From NCBI RefSeq assembly GCF_963678975.1, contig NC_089275.1, positions 48,941,883 through 49,005,882 on the forward strand: 64,000 nt of DNA. The letters are read 5' to 3'. Of the stretch, positions 22,371 to 33,234 are shown piece after piece. The translations under genes were made by a program, and so were the position numbers. How positions within the stretch are numbered: position 1 is the stretch's first letter; the number at the start of each line of letters is the position of its first letter. This stretch comes from Dysidea avara. Its lineage: Eukaryota > Porifera > Demospongiae > Dictyoceratida > Dysideidae. The notes beneath the pieces were generated by a model. It did not search any database. It was not told the DNA's origin and saw only the letters and a program-made list of their open reading frames with translations.

Positions 22371-22621
22371 TGTGACCGGATTTGCGAAAAGGTACCTTTT
22401 CCACACATTTTACATGCCAGCAAACAAAATGATGTAATGCTTGACTCCTTATACTGATTAACTTGCTCTTAGTTTCAAAATGTAGCCAAATACTTTAGCT
22501 GCACTCATGGAAAATTTCCGGCAATTATATACAAATATACAATAGTTATGAAACTTCAAAGTTCAAAAAATGGGTCAAATTTTGTGTGTGAAAAAGGTAC
22601 CTTTTCGCAAATCCGGTCACA
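22371..22621. mobile_element. TGTGACCGG-family MITE in unit B
   Basis: The ends are TGTGACCGGATTTGCGAAAA and its exact complement, each followed by GGTACCTTTT. Comparison with units A and C, which lack it, gives a TA duplication at the insertion point. Confidence 0.75.
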
Positions 22622-22628
22622 TATATTG

Positions 22629-23606
22629 TTACCTGATTTAGCTCTGACTGGTCTGTTCTTCTTTTCCTTCTTCAGGCCCGTAGCCAGGAATTTTGAAAGG
22701 GGGGTTCTTTTTGACCAAAAGTGGACCTTTACTTGCATGATGATTAATAAAGGTACTGAATCTAGGGGGTCTGGGGGCATGCCCCCCCAGAAAATTTTTT
22801 GAAAACAGATACTAAAAGGTTGAATTTAGTGGCATTTCAGTCAATAAAAATAACAATTTTTTTTAGGTAAACTGAAGACCAGCTGTATGAATGATATCTG
22901 GAAAAATATCTCTACTGCTACTGTAATTATACCATCTGCACATGCATGTGTCTAAATATAATATATTGGAATGTCACAATGAATAAGAATGGGAAAGATT
23001 GAGCACTCTGCCATGATCAACAGGGGCAGTGTAGCAGAACAAAGGGTGTCTTAAACAATGAAATTTACACATTGCATGGAGTTGAAGCATGGATGCTATT
23101 CGTGGGCTCTGCATGGAGGGGCTTGTCCACCAAAATCTTATATTTTAATGAAAGCTCGGCTTAGACAATCTACATGTAAATTAAGTAGCTTTTAAAAGAA
23201 AATGTAATTGTGACTGTTCTATTAGAGTGGTTGTTCTATTAGAGTGGTTGACTGCTCTATTAGAGTATCTCGATCTTGCATTGCATTTAATGCAAGCACT
23301 GAATGAGTTACTCGGAGCACTTATTTTAGCCTCTTATTATAGTGGTATCTAGTAAACTGTAGCTAATGGGCTTTTGCTCCTGAAAATTTGGACTTGTATA
23401 CTAAAATTGTGGACCTTTTTGCTAAAATTGTGGACCTTTTACTGAAATTGTGGACCTTTTTTCCAAGAGGGCGGTTCTTCAGAACCCCCCGAACCCCCCC
23501 TGGCTACGGGCCTGTTCTTAGACTTTGTCTTCTTCCTTCCTCTCTCAGTAGCTACTGGTTCATTAGTTGAGTCATCAGTAGATGATGAATGGTCAACTGG
23601 TGAGAA
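22629..23606 (-). pseudogene. small exon of tandem unit B, split by a transposon
   Basis: The exon seen at 19845-19961 and 26774-26887 is present here as two parts, about 22635-22667 and 23520-23604. They are separated by the element at 22673-23514 and its 5-bp target duplication. The splice borders remain, but the reading frame is lost inside the insert. Confidence 0.6.
22673..23514. mobile_element. CAGGCCCGTAGCC-type MITE, 842 bp
   Basis: The TIRs are CAGGCCCGTAGCCAGG and its complement. TTCTT is duplicated at 22668-22672 and 23515-23519, and units A and C give the empty site. Inside are repeats of AAATTGTGGACCTTTT and a cluster of three CTCTATTAGAG-type motifs (23210-23276). The 5-bp TSD and similar termini link it to the element at 28032-28612. 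Confidence 0.75.
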
Positions 23607-23652
23607 TAAAAAAATTGAATTGTGGTAATAATTCAACTATAAGTAATGTGTG

Positions 23653-23920
23653 TCCGGGGTGATTTAGGGGGGGTTTCTGGGGTTTCCGGAAACCCCCTCT
23701 GAACTAGCGCGTGCCCCTTGGGTGATAAAAATTACAAAGTGTTATACATTTTATGGCTTTTTTTATTGGCAAAATTTTATACTTTTACCTTTGAAATCAC
23801 CTTCACAGCATTGAAAAGCATGTAGTGGCCTTTTTTTTTGGTCTTCAACTTGCAGCTAGGCTGAAGTTGCAATTCCTGAGAACCAGAAACCCATCTGAAA
23901 ATTTCTAGATCTGCCCCTGT
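23653..23920. mobile_element. MITE, G-rich termini, in unit B
   Basis: It is an insertion relative to units A and C. It starts near CCGGGGTGATTTAGGGGGG and ends GAAAATTTCTAGATCTGCCCC. The TIRs are imperfect, and TGTGTG occurs at both borders. No ORF is found. Confidence 0.5.
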
Positions 23921-26220
23921 GTGTGTTGCCACTCTGATACATGCAATTAGCTAATGAGGTTGAATACTTTTTTTAGCCAGGCAGGTGTGCAGGCTTTCTG
24001 AAATTGTTAGCAGAAAAACCTGTGTGTATATTGTTTATCTTTCCAGCCTTGAGGTGGCTTATTGAAGTTAGTCCAATTGTAAAACAATGGGCTATATAAG
24101 TGTAAAACAACGAAAATCTGGCCTTACTTGCTACCAGGAATAACAAATGCCTTTGAGGTGAAAGGAGGCAATCCTATATACTTAAAATGAAGAGCAGTTA
24201 CAACACCTTCACCTATAAAAATTGATTGAGATACTCTATCACATAATTATATTCTATTAAAACAGTCAGTTTTAGGTGAAATGGTATAATTTCAACCTGT
24301 CAGGTCACTACAAGAGGGTAATAGTCCATGAAGCCTTATGATTAGTTTGGTACGACCTTACACAAAATCTGCCACTGTACATGCAATAGAGTATTTTTTA
24401 CATTTTGGACACTTTAAACAACGGACTACATCTAATTCCAGACACTGCTATACTCATACATACACCATAACTGTGTTTGCATTTTCTTTCTCGGTGGGGG
24501 TGGTGTGGTCACAGGAGTTGACACCTAATTGTCTAGCGGAATAATCACGTGTGATGAAACATGATTATGATGTTAAAAACTCATTAAAAGTATCAGGCAG
24601 TACAGTAGTATTGTTTAAGTAGGGATTCCCGCGAAAATGACATGCGTCACCTAAAATACCACCTTTAAAATCATCCTACAGACATCTTACACCACGAAAA
24701 TCATCTTTATAGAAAAATATTAGTCCATCTAACACGATAAACAAGAAAACACTTACTGGTGAACAGATATAGAATTTTTTTTAAAAACCTCTAAAACTTT
24801 AAATTTCATCTCACTCACTGACCACAGTCACAAGCCTAGAGCCCAAATGAAGCAGCGCACAGTCACCGTTTTATGCCACAATAATAAACTCACTGGTGGG
24901 ATATGCCTTTTGGGGTTCTGACATGTGTACGCCCTGTGCGCCTTGTCTTTCCTTTTATCTTTAATCAGGTTGGTTGTCTTCTTCTTCGAGCATCGAAACC
25001 ATACCAAGGTGTTAATTTCCTGCATCAACACTTTTCTGTAGACACCACAAAATTATTTCAGAAAGCACTTATGCTGCTGAAAGAGCGGGCGCTTATAATT
25101 TCAAGTGCTGCATGTGAAATCTATGGTGAAACATTAAGGCTGCTGAGTTGTCACTTCAACTTTTGCCACTGCCTGGACTGCAATCGACAAAGAGATTTGT
25201 TGACGGACTGATACTCGATGGCTTGTTCCTCTGAACACACTGACTCAGCTGGGTGGTGAGATCAGCAAGTGATTAGATAGTACTCAAGTGGAAATTGTAT
25301 TACTTCATCCTGTTAGTCAAGACTAAGTTCCAGACAACTTAAAGGGCCTGTTCATTCGAACAACTTCCGGCCTGGGTGAATAGAACACAGACCATCGTAC
25401 TAAGACAGGTCATAGATCTGAGTGCCACTGCTACTACGATCAAAGGTAAACTATGCATGCTACTACAGGCCTATGTGTTTCCAATTTTGGCACAGTACAT
25501 ACTTTAATAAGTTGTACAGGAACTTAATAGCTAGCTCACAAGTTACACTGCAACAAGCTGTGCTACAACAAAAACTAAACAAACTAGTATTTAAAAAAAT
25601 TGTTAATATAAAAATGAAGTAGGGATCTATGCAATAAAAAGTAGTGATGAATGAAGGATTAACAGCATAGCTCAATGGGAAAATCCCTACTTTGGCACAT
25701 TAGCTATAATTTTGCTCAATGCCAAAGTAGGGACTTTCCCACCGAGCTATGCTGTAACACCATCATTCATCTCCTCCCTACTTCATTTTTAAATTAACAT
25801 AACTATTCCAGTTGTGTGATGGGGTTTCAGTTGAAACCATTGCAACCCCCCTGTATCCGCCAGTGGTATCACACATCACTACACACATGAACAACAAGTA
25901 AAGTGATGTTAATGTTTACAGGTTCATCAGTGAATACATGACAAGTGATGTTTACTGGAAACTAGTATTGGTGAGGACTATTATGGCTTCCTAGTTGCTA
26001 GTTGCTCATCACTTCATAACAAGTACGGAAGCCACTGTAGTTACAGTGTTCATTTATGTAACCTTCTCCAAGTAGCTTAGTGAAACAGACTTATAATCAG
26101 TGTGTATTGTTAGGCTATGAGACCTAATGTTGCCATGTATGCAAACACATATTCCCTGAAAGTTCGATTCTTTGCAGGATTAATGGTTATAAACTTGTGC
26201 ATGTTTGAAAACTGAATCAG

Positions 26221-26740
26221 CAATGTTGGGAGTAACGCGTTACATGTGTAACACGTTATGTAATATTATTACTTCTGTGGTAACTAAGTAATATAACGAA
26301 ATACGCTATAAAAACAGGTAATATAACTCAAGTTACTTTACTAACAAATGTAACGCGTTACCTAAGTAATATAGTTACTGTAACGAATCTAATATGTAAT
26401 GTTATTACTACAAGTGACGAAGTTACTAATCTCGTTAGAAATCCACTGAGTAATGCCTAGCCACAACAAAGTAATGAAGCCTACTGAATGAAGCTTATTC
26501 ACCAGCTTCTTACTTATAACCAAGATTTGCACATTGTCCAACGACGCAATCATATCACGTGATAAGGTGATAGTTTCACACGTGACAGCTTAAGGCTGTG
26601 GACACAAAGTAATATATTACGTAATATTATTATAGTTACTTTATTTTATGGGTAATATGTAACTGTAACTAAATAGTTCAGTTGCAAGTAATATGTAATA
26701 TGTAACTAGTTACTTTTAAAAAGTAACTTGCCTAACACTG
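26221..26740. mobile_element. hAT-type MITE copy 2, in unit C
   Basis: The ends are CAATGTTGGGAGTAACGCG and, complemented, CAGTGTTAGGCAAGTTAC. The 8-bp TSD TGAATCAG is at 26213-26220 and 26741-26748. Unit A has the uninterrupted sequence, confirming the insertion point. Confidence 0.85.
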
Positions 26741-26773
26741 TGAATCAGTGAGTACCAATATTTCTATTGTTAC

Positions 26774-26887
26774 CTGATTGAGTTCTGACTGGTCTTTTGT
26801 TCTTTTCCTTCTTTGACTTTGTCTTCTTCCTTCCTTTCTCGGTAGCTACTGGTTCATCAGTTGAGTCATCAGTAGATGAATGGTTAG
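26774..26887 (-). CDS. small exon, tandem unit C, Lys-rich, unknown gene
   Basis: This is the equivalent of the unit A exon, one codon shorter (114 nt), with the same acceptor and donor positions and the same 2/1 phase. It reads NHSSTDDSTDEPVATEKGRK and continues in a Lys-rich stretch. The frame is conserved between A and C despite substitutions, which weakly supports coding use. Confidence 0.4.
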
Positions 26888-28031
26888 CTGGTGAAAATAA
26901 TAAAATGGAATTGTAGTATTTGATCACCAACTACAAGTAATGTGTGTTGCCACTCTGATACATGCAATTAGCTAATGAGGTTGAATAATTTTTTAGCCAG
27001 GCTAGGTGTGCAGGCTTTCTGAAATTGTTAGCTGAAAAACCTGTGTGTATATTGTTTATCTTTCCAGCCTTGAGGTGGCTTATTGAAGTTAGTCCACTTG
27101 TAAAACAATGGGCTATACAAGTGTAAAACAACGAAAATCTGGCCTTGCTTGCTACCAGGAATAACAAATGCCTTTGAGGTGAAAGGAGGCAATCCTATAT
27201 ACTTAAAATGAAGAACAGTTACAACACCTTCACCTATAAAATTTATTGAGATACTCTATCACATAATTATATTCTATTAAAACAGTCAGTTTTAGGTGAA
27301 ATGGTATAATTTCAACCTGTCAGGTCACTACAAGAGGGAAAATAGTCCATGAAACCTTATGATTAGTTTGGTATGACCTTACACAAAATCTGCCACTGTA
27401 CATGTAGTAGAGTACTTTTTACATTCTGGACACTTTAAACAATGGAGGACTACATCTAATTCCAGACACTGCTATACTCATACATACACCATAGCTGTGT
27501 TTGTATTTTCTTTCTCGGTGGGGGTGGTGTGGTCACAGGAGGTGACACCCAATTGTCTAGCTGAATAATCATGTGACTGTGATGAAACATGATTATGACG
27601 TTAAAAACTCGGTGTAACTCATTAAACATATTTCAGTTGCGTGATGGAGCTTTACTGAAGGCAGTGTTTCATTGCTATATATCTAGGATAGTGGTGTAGC
27701 CAGGAAAAATTTTTACCATGGCAAAGTTTATACATTGACATAATTAAGAAGGTCTGACTCAACTGATTCACAAACACTCTCCAGTTTGGCATTTGCAGGT
27801 TGACTAGCTGGGTAGAAGAAACTGTTTCAGAAGACTCTGAGCGTTTTTCTACATGTCATAAGTAATGCTCCAGCTTAGTTAATGCTACAGTATACCATGC
27901 TTTTATAGCTTTAATTATTAGACTACTGAGTTTAATTTCACTCAGCACAAAAAGCTGACTTACTCCAGAGATATTTTTAGAGGTCAGGCCATCTATGGAC
28001 TGCAATGGAGGTCATAGTCATGCACATGCAC

Positions 28032-28612
28032 CAGGGGCGTAGGAATTGGTCCGGCTGGTCCGGTTTTGGCCGGACCACTTTTCACTGCTTTTAAAAAAAA
28101 ATGCATTCATAATCTAGCTACCCAGCCCAGCAACAAGCGCATGCGCATGACTTAATAATGAACTCACTTAATAATTACACGTTTTTAGGCATTAATATGG
28201 CGACTCAATCTGCGACTTTGTCGACAGCTGTCAGTGAACCTTTTAGAGCTTTGAACAAGCCTCATCAACCGAGAAGCTTTAACTACCCTACCAGAACGTT
28301 TGGTAATAAGAACCCAGTAAAACGAGCGTTTAGAGCTGCGTGGTTTGAAAGATGGAGCTGGCTGCATTACGACGAAGCTTCTGACCTGGCATTTTGTTTC
28401 TTATGTCGTAAAGCAGAGACAGAAGGAAAGCTAAAAGTTGCTAATAAGGATCTATCATTCATTAGCAAGGGTTTTTCGAACTGGAAAGATGCCACTGAAG
28501 CATTCAGAACGCACGAAAAGAGCAAATGAAAAGAGCATCCCTAGCATCCACCCTGTCCCAGGTCCCTCACAGGCAGAACCGGACCAGTAGCAAATAGCTT
28601 CCTACGCCCCTG
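28032..28612. mobile_element. short hAT-like element with CAGGGGCGTAGGAA termini
   Basis: The TIRs are CAGGGGCGTAGGAA and TTCCTACGCCCCTG. TGCAC is repeated at both borders. The only content is one TTF-type zinc-finger ORF, so this is an internally deleted derivative of a larger element whose catalytic part is gone. Confidence 0.7.
28158..28529 (+). pseudogene. TTF-type zinc-finger fragment (ZMYM1-like hAT transposase N-terminus)
   Basis: The ORF encodes up to 123 residues and has the pattern of TTF-type zinc fingers in ZMYM1-like and hAT transposase proteins. RAAWFERWSWLHYDEASDLA is followed by FCFLCRKAE, then a spacer, KGFSNWKDATEAF and HEKSK. The Cys pair in CFLC and the His of HEK fit the metal ligands. 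A more native start is MATQSATLS near 28197. The stop TGA at 28527-28529 comes straight after the finger, and no dimerisation or RNase H domain follows. It is a remnant rather than a functional transposase, though it could still bind DNA. Confidence 0.7.
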
Positions 28613-29285
28613 TGCACTATACTTTTTATTGATCTGATGTGATATTTAAGTCAGAGATCATCTCTTTCATGTGATATTAAGCTACATGTCAAACTAGAAG
28701 TATGAGGGTATGCTCCCTCAAGGAAAAGAAAATTATTTATGTTTTGTAATGGCATGTGGAAGCTATTTTTTTGATTTTAACTGCTAATGCATGATGTGAT
28801 CAATTCAGTAGCTCAATGCAATGCCATGCAGTTAACTCATTGGAAGTTTTGAAAAGTAATTAATTTAAAGACAATTAACATAAATGTAAATGATTTAGAC
28901 CAAGTAGTGTAATGAGAACAGTGGCTATAATCTGTACCGAATGCTCTATTAGAGTATATTACGATGACTACTCTGTCATCATTTTTTTACCGAGGCAGCT
29001 GCCTCGGTTGCCTCAATGGTAGCTATGCCACTGTAGGATCATTATTGGTGACATGGCCTTACACAATATTGAGCATTACTAACAACCTGTCACTGTAGTA
29101 TTTCATTTTGTAAATTAGTCCACTATTAATTCTTCCTGGACTCAGGCATTTGTATGTGGACGGGCAATTCATTTCCAATTGGCAGCTTTTCAAGGCATTA
29201 TAGCTATACCTGACACAACCATAAAAAGATAAAAGCATGTACTTTCCTTTTTAAGTTGCACAAACATGAATTTTACACTACCAGA

Positions 29286-29974
29286 CATAGGCGGATCTAG
29301 GAGGCATTGTCAGGAGGGGCCAAGGGGGGGCAAGAAGTTTTAGTGTACAACAGTGTGTATTCCACTAAGAGGAATTCTATTACACAAGTTATATTCAGTT
29401 GCATAACTTCATTCAGTATAGTTGGATGAATGATAGACATGCAGTTTTAAGGCTGTAGTTAGAGAAAAAAAATTAAAAAATTTTACCTCCTGGGTTTGAA
29501 TTTGGGAGCATTTTTGATAACATTTAGCTAATGAAGTGTATGCTTGCAATGCATATAAAGATTAGTGAGATAATACCTGTTTGATGGTAAAGTGTACTAA
29601 ATCAAGAATAAGGTGTAGATATTGTTGTTATAATGACATTAGAATTGTGACTGTTCTACTAGAGTAGTGACTGCTCTATTAGAGTAGTGACTGCTCTATT
29701 AGAGTATCTCGATCTTAGCACAAAAATTCAAACTTATTATTTGCTTCACTTTCTTTATAACATACAGTATAACTTTAAAGTACATTTATAACTGTTTTCT
29801 TCTATTTCAGTTTCCCATTGGCTTTTTATACTTCTGAATACAGTGTGAATGTATGATTCCAGTTTCTGGTATCAATATAGTACAGTGAGTCCAAGGGGGG
29901 CAAGAGAAGGGCCAGGGGGGGCACAGCACCCCTTGCCCCCCCCCCCCCCCCCCCCCCCCTCAGATCCGCCTATG
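29286..29974. mobile_element. hAT-like MITE with 8-bp TSD, 689 bp
   Basis: The ends are CATAGGCGGATCT and AGATCCGCCTATG. The TSD CTACCAGA is at 29278-29285 and 29975-29982. It carries three CTCTATTAGAG-type motifs (29647-29713), G-rich runs and an uninterrupted run of about 24 C (29936-29959). No ORF of note is found. Confidence 0.8.
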
Positions 29975-30083
29975 CTACCAGATGTGGGCAATGGACAGCC
30001 AGGAACAGCTAGATCTAGAGAATTTTATTTGTTCACAATTTAAGCCACACTGGAGAGTATCTGCACTTTACAAGTGCTTTCAT

Positions 30084-30458
30084 TTATAACTCACTTTCTC
30101 CTAGCAACTGTTGGATGTTACTGGCCACATTGTTCAGTCCAACAAGTGTAAGAGCTTCTATCACTTTATCCCAACTAGCTAGCTTATCAGTACTAGTGGT
30201 CAGCCATTTGTCAAACATTTTCCTACAACATGTTCTGGCATCATTCTTTGTATCTTTTTCAATTGTTTTAAGATCATTTTCATATTTCGGCTCTAGTAGT
30301 AGCAGTCCCAACTCGTACCACTGGTCTGCAGCGTTTGGTATCACGTGAATTAGTAAATCTTTCAATACAGGACGATCACAACCTACGGTATCATAGATAA
30401 TGTCTATATGACAGTGTCACACTTACTCACCACTTGCATTGATCCTCACTTCAGCCAT
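30084..30458 (-). CDS. Death-domain-only protein, 108 aa, two exons
   Basis: Exon 1 (30431-30458) encodes MAEVRINAS. A 48-nt intron (30383-30430, gtgagt...ccgtag) follows, then exon 2 (30084-30382). Together they give 327 nt including the stop. The protein is nearly all one Death domain: AADQWYELGLLLLEPKYEND, ARTCCRKMFDKWL, then SWDKVIEALTLVGLNNVASN. That matches the six-helix pattern with the conserved W and the final LGLNNVA-type helix. Death domains bind other Death domains in receptor and NLR signalling, so a cytoplasmic adaptor or decoy role is likely (inference). An AATAAA lies shortly after the stop (about 30027-30032 on the plus strand as TTTATT). A plus-strand gene may start 147 bp upstream in the opposite direction. 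Confidence 0.78.
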
Positions 30459-30604
30459 TCTAACATGTGAACAGTAATTCAATACGTTGTGTGCCAGGTG
30501 CCCCACCCTTCTTTACTGAAACAGTGCACGTGACGTACGGCGAAGATGTTTAATGCACACTGATATTCATCCTTGTTGTAAACGGTGCTTCCAGGTATAG
30601 TGTT
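30459..30604. promoter_or_regulatory. putative bidirectional promoter
   Basis: This 146-bp gap lies between the divergent start codons of the Death-domain gene (-) and the 30605 ORF (+). It is less AT-rich than its surroundings and holds GTGCACGTGACG-like sequence. The promoter role is inferred from position only. Confidence 0.35.
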
Positions 30605-30756
30605 ATGCGTTTGCTTTGTACCCAGGGTTTTGATGTGCATTATTTGGAAGTATGTGTCCTCTCGTCTCAGTCCCAGAAATTACAAGGTGTACAGTTAGAT
30701 CCAAAGAATGGTGATGACACATTGGTGTTCCTGCTATCGACCTCATCAGTCACACG
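30605..30756 (+). CDS. candidate first coding exon, unknown gene
   Basis: The ATG at 30605 opens 50 codons plus two bases and ends at a strong donor, gtacgt. The peptide begins MRLLCTQGFDVHYLEV and includes DPKNGDDTLVFLLS. Later plus-strand stretches could be further exons: about 32430-32500, reading RFASHDEDTTGLSPLSTP with a gtaata donor, and 32749-32814, reading SESPECSRVIVEGSSE with a gtgata donor. I could not link the phases. A LINE tail, a TTAA element and a BEL retrotransposon lie in the same interval. The function is unknown. Confidence 0.35.
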
Positions 30757-30764
30757 GTACGTAT

Positions 30765-31200
30765 TTATTTTATTTATTCGTTATCAATTTTTAATTGTCA
30801 ATGACAGGGGTCACACAAAAAGCATAAGCCTGTACAGGGTGCTTCCCCACAAAAATTACACACAACATACAACTATACGAAACAAACAGCTACAAAAACA
30901 AATACACACGCAAACAATAAGATGAAAGTTACAGAAAATTAATCAGAATTTAAAAAAAATGTTTCAGTTTTAGCTTAAAATGATTAACAGAAGTTTGTCA
31001 ACACATCAAAAGGGATCGAATTCCATATAAATGTCGAATTGACAAAAAATAAATGGCGGAAAGCATTGATAGAGGAGGGTAAACAACGAATTGTCAAAGG
31101 GTGAGACCGGGTTGGAAGACCATTTATTTGAAAATAATCAGAAAATTTGATTGGAGTAAGTTTATTTAAAATAGCGTATAACATTGTAACACAAACATAA
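30765..31200 (-). mobile_element. LINE 3' fragment (5'-truncated)
   Basis: On the minus strand, 31184-30984 encodes a reverse-transcriptase C-terminal signature: SSINAFRHLFFVNSTFIWNS followed by IPFDVL. A short 3' UTR follows (ACCCTGTACAGGCTTATGC), then an AATAAATAAAATAAATA tail near 30765. The insertion is 5'-truncated, as is common for LINEs. The clade cannot be assigned. Confidence 0.65.
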
Positions 31201-31263
31201 TTACATATGTATGAGTGATGGGTATTTTTCTGTGAATATAATGTTAGGCCACTGTGAGAAGGC

Positions 31264-31953
31264 TTAAGGTTACGGAAAAGTTTAAAATGCGTGGGCGGAA
31301 CAAACTACGAAACCTGCTTTAAACCAAGCAGGGATAAATAATTTCAACAACTGTGTTGTGTTAGTAATACAACTAATTGTGCTTGTTTGTTTTTACTACA
31401 GAACAACGACTGCCAAAAACCAGACTAACAGATTACTGAATCCTTATAATTTCAACACAGGTGACTAAACAACTAAAATATCTAGGTCCTGTGGAAGCGA
31501 TTTTTTAAGTTACTGGTTGTATAGACGTTTTATTGAACTTTTAGTCGTTTTTTGGAGTGAAACAAGCTCTTTGAAGGCTTGTATCTGAGTCCCTGGGAAG
31601 AAACACGCCAAAAACGCTTCCACAGGACCTAATAAATTTAAAATAAAGCATCACTATGCCTCAGAAATGCCAATAGAGCCTACAGCTTTTGCTGTATTTG
31701 GTGGCGGAAAAACATGGTAGTGACAGCTGGAGCTGAGCGATGTATGGGCTGGCTTACTTGTGTTACTACAACAAATTGTAGTGTTCCACCTGCCTCAAAC
31801 TACACTGTAGCTACATAAAAACATTAAATATGAAGGGCTTCACCTTCATTTAAAACTTTTCACGCTGCTAGACTGGTTTTATGGGCTTCTCAAAAAGTAT
31901 CGATAGGCATTCAAAATTTTGAATGATTGCCCGTGACTATACCGTAACCTTAA
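31264..31953. mobile_element. TTAA-flanked DNA element, copy 1
   Basis: It begins TTAAGGTTACGG and ends CCGTAACCTTAA, so TTAA flanks GGTTACGG termini as in piggyBac or Kolobok families (family assignment uncertain). The interior matches 49480-50200 closely. Neither copy holds a long ORF. Confidence 0.7.
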
Positions 31954-32819
31954 AGCCAGAATTTTCAACTGCTGAAAAACTTTGTGTGGATGAATCTACC
32001 CTCAGCTCCCTGTACTTAGCAAAGTGTATGCAGAGCCCACATTGATGAGGGCTCTAAAACAAGTATTCATACACAAATTGGTTGGCTAAAATGCATTGCC
32101 CCCAGAGTTTTTGATAAGTACGTATTTCAACTCTGAGCCAAACTGGCCCAACCCAGATATCTTTTGCTCCACCAGTAGTATACCACTGGGCCAATCAGCT
32201 TATGTTTGATGTGTATTAGTGACAAAGCTGGACTAGTGCTGAGAAAATTGGAGCAGTAGCCATGAGTTGTGTGGGTCATTTTGTGTTCACACTGGGCCAA
32301 TGGAGTACCGTATTGCCTTATCAAATACCCTGATTACCCCCAGTTAAACCTATACACTGCTGTTAACTGCAGCTGATTCACTACTGCACAACTTGACTAC
32401 AATCATTATACCCATTTTCCATCCTGCATGACGGTCCGGTTTGCATCACATGATGAAGATACAACTGGACTTTCACCTTTATCAACTCCCCTCACCAGGT
32501 AATATTCCAGCTATGCTTTTACACAAAGTGCTTCAGAGACTCTATAGTCATAGCTCACACCTGCACTTTCCTTTTTTTAGAATTCCTCTCAGTATTAATC
32601 CTTATTACACATTATCATGTACTGTGAACTGCCGAATATCTTCATCATAAACTACTCCCACCATCGGCATACTGTTTAAAATCTTTACAGGTGATTACAA
32701 TTTAAACCCACAATCATATAATAGTGTTTCACATGATATCTACTAGTTTCAGAAAGTCCTGAATGTTCTCGTGTTATAGTGGAAGGCTCTAGTGAGTTTC
32801 TGGCTGGCATACAGGTGAT
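31954..32819. other. mostly unassigned interval before the BEL element
   Basis: It holds the exon-like stretches noted for the 30605 gene and otherwise unassigned AT-rich sequence. No mobile-element termini are recognised. Confidence 0.3.
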
Positions 32820-32824
32820 AATAC

Positions 32825-33044
32825 TATTATGAGGGGTGGCCCGATAGTATAGACAGGTTCTGGGTTAATCTCGGGAAGGATTGCCTCGTCTCAGATGGAT
32901 ACAATCGGACCGCAAGGAACACGCTACGACTCCATCTTATTGTATAGTAAACACATGCTAGCAATTACCTCATACATTCTAAATAAGGCCTATATTACTA
33001 ATATTATTACATTATGTTACGCTATATACAGTCAGTCCATGACA
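32825..33044 (-). repeat. BEL/Pao 3' LTR
   Basis: This 220-bp repeat matches 39124-39342 with scattered substitutions and small indels. Both contain AAACACATGCTAGCAATTAC and CTATATACAGTCAGTCCATG. Confidence 0.9.
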
Positions 33045-33234
33045 TCTTCCGGGGGCCCGCCAAGCTGCTCTATCCAATTCTTGACCCTCTCTCTACTTCT
33101 CTGAGCAGCTGCCCTGTGTGGTCGTCTCTCCACTGTATCCCGGTGTCTCTTGCTGGGCAGTGCTGTTGGGTCCATGTGTTTCTGGAACAATTGGTGTTGA
33201 TACTTCCAATGGAATCAGCTTGGCTATGGGGTGG

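Larger units (their letters stand above)
19448..27640. repeat. three-unit tandem repeat (about 2.5-kb unit)
   Basis: Unit A is 19448-21970, unit B is 21971-25808 and unit C is 25809-27640. All share blocks in the same order: GTATCACACATCACTACACA, ACAAGTAAAGTGATGTTAAT, a small minus-strand exon, TCTTTCTCGGTGGGGGTGG and, in A and B, GCATGCTACTACAGGCC plus a terminal hairpin MITE. Unit C lacks the second half. B is longer because of three insertions (22371-22621, 22673-23514, about 23653-23920). C is interrupted by a hAT-type MITE. Confidence 0.8.

Noticed and set aside
21552-25622. Repeated plus-strand ORF starting MPLLLRSKVNYACYY in units A and B
   Set aside because: The two copies are conserved because the units are recent duplicates; there is no splice context or known domain.
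29849-30043. Proline-rich ORF
   Set aside because: It is produced by the C homopolymer at the end of a MITE.
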